The notes beneath the pieces were generated by a model. The model was not told the DNA's origin. It saw only the letters and a program-made list of their open reading frames with translations, and searched no databases. Source: Desulfovibrio sp. (lineage in GTDB: Bacteria > Desulfobacterota > Desulfovibrionia > Desulfovibrionales > Desulfovibrionaceae). From it: a stretch of 8,699 nucleotides of DNA. How positions within the stretch are numbered: position 1 is the first letter of the stretch; each line of letters opens with the position of its first letter. The stretch is from contig JAIWOE010000156.1 in assembly GCA_020217165.1 (NCBI GenBank), positions 1 to 8,699 on the forward strand. Direction: 5' to 3'. Of the stretch, positions 6,146-8,699 are shown piece after piece. Both the position numbers and the translations under genes were made by a program.

Positions 6146-6448
6146 ATGCTGCAGCACCCCCTGCTCACCAAACGCGAATACGAGATGCGCGCCAGGGTCA
6201 TGAAGGCCCTGGGGCATCCCACGCGCCTGTTCATGGTGGATGAGCTTTCCCGCGGTGAGCGCTGCGTGGCGGACCTCACGGAGATGGTGGGGGCAGACAT
6301 GTCCACCGTCTCCAAGCATTTGACATTGCTGAAGGAAGCCGGCCTGGTGGCGGGTGAGAAGCGTGGCGTACAGGTGTTCTATCGCCTGAAGACGCCCTGC
6401 GTGGTCAAGTTTTTCGAGTGCATCGACGCCGTGCTCCACGCGCGGTAA
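6146..6448 (+). CDS. arsR: ArsR/SmtB-family metalloregulatory repressor
   Basis: The product is a 100-aa winged-helix protein. ALGHPTRLFMVDEL (21-34) starts the fold. DLTEMVGADMSTVSKHLTLLKEAGLV (43-68) is the helix-turn-helix, and RGVQVFYRL (73-81) is the wing. The usual CVC metal motif on the DNA-binding helix is CVAD here, leaving only Cys40. Two more cysteines, Cys85 and Cys92, sit in the C-terminal dimerisation helix (TPCVVKFFEC), so As(III) may bind a Cys85/Cys92 site, perhaps with Cys40. ATG 6146 is preceded by GGAAG (6136-6140) and avoids reading through the upstream palindrome. Expected role: dimeric repressor released by As(III), acting on the three TTGGC-N6-GCCAA sites. The permease gene follows after 56 bp. 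Confidence 0.92.
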   Translation: MLQHPLLTKREYEMRARVMKALGHPTRLFMVDELSRGERCVADLTEMVGADMSTVSKHLTLLKEAGLVAGEKRGVQVFYRLKTPCVVKFFECIDAVLHAR

Positions 6449-6451
6449 TTT
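6423..6451 (+). promoter_or_regulatory. Weak candidate promoter before the permease gene
   Basis: TCGACG (6423-6428), 17-nt spacer, TAATTT (6446-6451), overlapping the end of arsR and followed by the copy-3 palindrome. The match is modest. It is listed because its position relative to the palindrome parallels the acr3 and arsR promoters. Transcription from the arsR promoter alone could also serve this gene. Confidence 0.25.
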
Positions 6452-6460
6452 TTTTCGGCG

Positions 6461-6486
6461 AATACTTGGCGTGTTCGCCAAGTATT
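6461..6486. promoter_or_regulatory. Operator-like palindrome TTGGC-N6-GCCAA, copy 3, inside a perfect 11-bp inverted repeat
   Basis: AATACTTGGCG (6461-6471), centre TGTT, CGCCAAGTATT (6476-6486): a perfect 26-bp palindrome containing TTGGC-N6-GCCAA at 6466-6481. It lies between arsR and the permease gene, 18 bp before the permease ATG. The same core before acr3 and arsR argues for a repressor operator. In RNA the arms would also form a stable hairpin followed by TTTTCCC, so attenuation or partial termination between arsR and the permease gene remains possible. Confidence 0.65.
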
Positions 6487-6504
6487 TTCCCAGGGAGCAT
6501 CTGC

Positions 6505-7809
6505 ATGTTCTGGAAACACGAATGGAAGGCCCTGGCGGGCATTGTCGCCGTGTTTGTGGCCTGCTTCTACCTGCCCGTGGGTGCGCCACGATTCGACGGC
6601 GCGTTGCTGGAGGCCTTCCACCTGGTCAAATGGTACGCCCAAGAGCACGTGCTGTTGTGCCTGGTGCCGGCGTTTTTCATTGCCGGGGCCATCGGGGTGT
6701 TTGTCAGTCAGGCCTCGGTGATGAAATACTTGGGACCCACGGCCAACAAGGTCTGCGCCTACGGCGTGGCCGCCTGTTCCGGCACGGTGCTGGCCGTGTG
6801 CTCCTGCACCATTTTGCCTTTGTTTGCTGGGATATATCGCATGGGCGCGGGCCTGGGACCGGCCGCGGCGTTTTTGTATTCCGGCCCGGCCATCAACATA
6901 TTGGCCATCATCCTCACGGCGCGCATCCTGGGTCCGCAGCTGGGTCTGGCCCGGGCTGTGGGGGCGGTGCTCTTCAGCGTGGTCATCGGCCTGGCCATGC
7001 ACCTGCTCTACCGCAAGGAAGAGTGTACAAAGGGCGCCCAGATGGCGGCCATGCCCGTGCCCGAGACGCGGCCCCTGTGGCAGACGGCCTTGTATTTCGC
7101 CAGCATGATCGGGGTGCTGGTCTTTGCCAACTGGGGCAAGCCCGCCGAGGCAGAGGGCGTATGGGCGGCCATCCACGGGGCCAAATGGACCATCACCGCG
7201 GCCTGCGCCCTGGGATTTGCGGCCATGCTGGTGGCCTGGTTCGGGGCCAGGGCCTGGCAGGTGGTCCTGGCCGCCGCACCCTCAGTGGGGTTGGGGCTGG
7301 CCCTGCCCAGCGAGCCGCAGATTGCCTTCGTCGCTGGCGTAGTGGGGCTCTCCATCCTCACCAGCACCCGCCCGGAAGATCACGAGCTGCGGGACTGGTT
7401 CGGCCAAACCTGGGGATTCGCCAAGCAGATCATGCCCTTGCTGCTGTATGGCGTGCTCATTGCCGGACTGCTCCTGGGCCGGCCCGGGCATGAAGGCCTG
7501 ATCCCTTCGGACTGGGTAGCCCACGCCGTGGGCGGCAACTCCCTGCGGGCCAACTTCATCGCCTCCTTTGCCGGCGCGTTCATGTATTTCGCCACCTTGA
7601 CGGAAGTCCCCATCCTCCAGGGGCTCCTCGGCAGCGGCATGGGCCAGGGGCCAGCCCTGGCGCTCTTGCTAGCCGGGCCAGCCTTGAGTCTGCCCAACAT
7701 GCTGGTAATACGCAGTGTCATGGGCACGCAAAAGACCGTGGTGTTCGTCTCGCTGGTCATTGTCATGGCCACGCTGAGTGGCCTCATCTATGGCAACCTC
7801 GTTTCCTAA
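6505..7809 (+). CDS. ArsP/DUF318-family permease (PF03773 type), probable arsenical or metal(loid) exporter
   Basis: The product is a 434-aa polytopic inner-membrane protein with two related halves. The first half has CSGTVLAVCSCTILPLFAGI (Cys91, Cys99, Cys101) followed by GAGLGPAAAFLYSGPAINIL (114-133). The second half has the matching TEVPILQGLLGSGMGQGPAL (366-385) and LAGPALSLPNMLVI. The cysteine trio within a membrane segment and the repeated G-x-GP-A motifs are hallmarks of this permease family. Campylobacter ArsP, a relative, exports trivalent organoarsenicals, while other members are linked to Cu/Zn, so the substrate is inferred. ATG 6505 follows GGGAG with 7 nt between. The gene sits behind arsR and a shared operator and ahead of three thiol proteins. 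Presence of arsM in the same island favours methylated As(III) as cargo. Confidence 0.85.
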   Translation: MFWKHEWKALAGIVAVFVACFYLPVGAPRFDGALLEAFHLVKWYAQEHVLLCLVPAFFIAGAIGVFVSQASVMKYLGPTANKVCAYGVAACSGTVLAVCSCTILPLFAGIYRMGAGLGPAAAFLYSGPAINILAIILTARILGPQLGLARAVGAVLFSVVIGLAMHLLYRKEECTKGAQMAAMPVPETRPLWQTALYFASMIGVLVFANWGKPAEAEGVWAAIHGAKWTITAACALGFAAMLVAWFGARAWQVVLAAAPSVGLGLALPSEPQIAFVAGVVGLSILTSTRPEDHELRDWFGQTWGFAKQIMPLLLYGVLIAGLLLGRPGHEGLIPSDWVAHAVGGNSLRANFIASFAGAFMYFATLTEVPILQGLLGSGMGQGPALALLLAGPALSLPNMLVIRSVMGTQKTVVFVSLVIVMATLSGLIYGNLVS

Positions 7810-7822
7810 GAAGGGAGAATCC

Positions 7823-8056
7823 ATGAAACAGATCAAGGTGTTGGGCCCCGGGTGCCCCAAGTGCGAAAAACTCAAGAAGGACGTGGAAGCCGCCGCCGCT
7901 GAGTTGGGCATCCAGTACGAACTGGAAAAGGTCAGCGAGCTGCAACAGATCATGCAGTACGGCGTCATGGTCACTCCCGCGCTGGTGGTGGACGGCGAAG
8001 TCAAGGTGGTGGGCAAGGTGCCCTCAATGACCGAGCTGAAGAAGATGCTTTCCTGA
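7823..8056 (+). CDS. Small thioredoxin-fold protein, redox-active disulfide protein 2 type
   Basis: The product is 77 aa. It has a beta-alpha start KQIKVLGPGCPKCEKL with active-site CPKC (Cys11, Cys14), a cis-Pro loop MVTPALVVDGEV (54-65) and the C-terminal PSMTELKKML helix. This is the minimal thioredoxin/glutaredoxin-like family of TM0996 and MTH895. No signal peptide is present, so it is cytoplasmic. GGGAG lies 5 nt before ATG 7823, and the gene starts 13 bp after the permease stop, so translation is probably coupled. These proteins often lie beside ArsP-type permeases. A role in reducing the transporter, its substrate or ArsC is plausible but not shown. Confidence 0.9.
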   Translation: MKQIKVLGPGCPKCEKLKKDVEAAAAELGIQYELEKVSELQQIMQYGVMVTPALVVDGEVKVVGKVPSMTELKKMLS

Positions 8057-8076
8057 TAAATACGAGGGGAATCCAC

Positions 8077-8472
8077 ATGACTACGCAAGCCTCTTCCACT
8101 TGCGGCTGCGCCTGCAGCGCCGCGCCCAGACTGGTGTTTGCCTGCTCCGGCGCGGCCGACGTGGGCGCCCTGGCCGATCAGGCCGCCCGGCTCATGACCC
8201 GCGAGGGCACGGGCAAGATGTTCTGCCTGGCCGGCGTGGGCGGCCGGGTGTCCGGCATCATGAAAACCACCGAGGCCGCGGCAGAGATCGTCGCCATCGA
8301 CGGCTGCCCCCTCAATTGCGTGCAAAAGACCCTGCAGGAGGCCGGCTTCACCGCCTTCAAGCACATGCAGCTGACGGAACTGGGCTTCAAAAAGGGTGAA
8401 ACGCCCGTGGAAGACGCCGCCATCCGCCGCGTGGCCGATGCGGCCGCGGCGTTGTTGGGGACGCAGGCATGA
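8077..8472 (+). CDS. DGC-domain putative zinc-binding protein
   Basis: The product is 131 aa with seven cysteines. VAIDGCPLNC (72-81, Cys77 and Cys81) is the Asp-Gly-Cys signature that names the family (PF08859 type). FACSGAADVG (Cys23) and MFCLAGVGG (Cys50) are the other conserved cysteines. The N-terminus adds Cys9-x-Cys11-x-Cys13 before the domain, which could be a thiol metal or arsenic clamp. No signal peptide is seen, so it is cytoplasmic. GAGGGG lies 6 nt before ATG 8077, 20 bp after the small thioredoxin. Function is unknown in the family. The four domain cysteines suggest zinc binding or a redox/persulfide chemistry partner of the flanking thioredoxins. Confidence 0.88.
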   Translation: MTTQASSTCGCACSAAPRLVFACSGAADVGALADQAARLMTREGTGKMFCLAGVGGRVSGIMKTTEAAAEIVAIDGCPLNCVQKTLQEAGFTAFKHMQLTELGFKKGETPVEDAAIRRVADAAAALLGTQA

Positions 8473-8699
8473 TCCGCCGCGCCGGCTTGTGCATGGTGTG
8501 GCTGCTGCTGACGGCGTCCCTGGCCCTGGCCGAGACGCCGCAGGTCCCTGTGCCGGGCATGGTGACCATGGTAGACCTGGGCGCCAAAAAGTGCATCCCG
8601 TGCAAGATGATGGCCCCCATTCTCGAGGCGCTGGAAAAGGAGTATGACGGCCGCGCGGCCATCGTCTTCATCGACGTCTGGGAGCACCCCAACGAGGCC
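8469..8699 (+). CDS. Secreted thioredoxin-family protein, N-terminal part (3' end outside window)
   Basis: The frame starts at ATG 8469, overlapping the DGC gene stop by 4 nt (ATGA), and stays open for 77 codons to the window edge. Residues 1-21 look like a Sec signal peptide: MIRR, then a hydrophobic core, then the ALA cleavage motif before ETP. There is no lipobox. The thioredoxin active site is GAKKCIPCKMMAP with Cys42 and Cys45, followed by the expected helix and IVFIDVWEHP strand. The protein is predicted to be a periplasmic thiol oxidoreductase. The stop overlap indicates translational coupling with the DGC protein. It would need a membrane electron donor of the CcdA/DsbD type, which may be encoded just beyond the window. 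Confidence 0.88.
   Translation, partial: MIRRAGLCMVWLLLTASLALAETPQVPVPGMVTMVDLGAKKCIPCKMMAPILEALEKEYDGRAAIVFIDVWEHPNEA

Noticed and set aside
6430..6455. Intrinsic terminator at the end of arsR (CGTG/CACG plus T7)
   Set aside because: The stem has only 4 bp and is separated from the T-run by several bases; too weak to call, though partial termination is possible.
1..8699. Insertion sequences, CRISPR arrays, tRNA or rRNA genes, attachment sites
   Set aside because: No transposase or integrase motif, no regularly spaced repeats, and no tRNA-like or rRNA-like sequence were seen on either strand; mobility of the arsenic island cannot be judged from this window.

Overview
The window is high-GC bacterial DNA that reads like an anaerobic deltaproteobacterium, probably a Desulfovibrio-type sulfate reducer. 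That placement is inference. It rests on oxygen-sensitive iron-sulfur enzymes (an acyl-CoA dehydratase-type activase with a double-cubane-cluster reductase), an anaerobe-type arsenic island, GC-rich codon use and strong Shine-Dalgarno sites. There is no rRNA or tRNA gene, and no transposase, CRISPR array or phage gene is visible.

Layout. (1) 2-373 (+) is the C-terminal end of an HD-GYP cyclic-di-GMP phosphodiesterase cut by the window edge. (2) 374-564 is a gene-free stretch with two back-to-back stem-loops and a TTGCG/CGCAA palindrome. (3) 565-2507 (+) is a two-gene unit: an ATP-dependent [4Fe-4S] activase and a double-cubane-cluster reductase, the pair E. coli calls YjiL/YjiM. (4) 2528-2573 is a GC-rich hairpin between convergent units. 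(5) 2594-4300 (-) is an operon of arsM (arsenite methyltransferase) followed by an in-frame arsR-arsC fusion. (6) 4301-4459 is an AT-rich divergent control region. (7) 4460-6053 (+) is acr3 (arsenite exporter) and a stand-alone thioredoxin-type arsC. (8) 6146 to the right edge (+) is arsR, an ArsP/DUF318-type permease, a small CPKC thioredoxin-fold protein, a DGC-domain Cys-rich protein and a secreted CIPC thioredoxin cut by the window edge.

How it works together (inference from families): ArsC reduces As(V) to As(III), ACR3 exports As(III), ArsM methylates As(III), and the ArsP-type permease with its thiol proteins could handle methylated, thiolated or other arsenicals. Three exact copies of TTGGC-N6-GCCAA lie only upstream of acr3, arsR and the permease gene. 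They look like one operator set tying the plus-strand units into a regulon. The arsM-arsRC operon has a different AT-rich element, TTGA-N5-TCAA, overlapping its -35. The least understood parts are the permease-thioredoxin-DGC-thioredoxin module, the ArsRC fusion with a well-placed internal start, and the reductase pair, whose physiological substrate is unknown.
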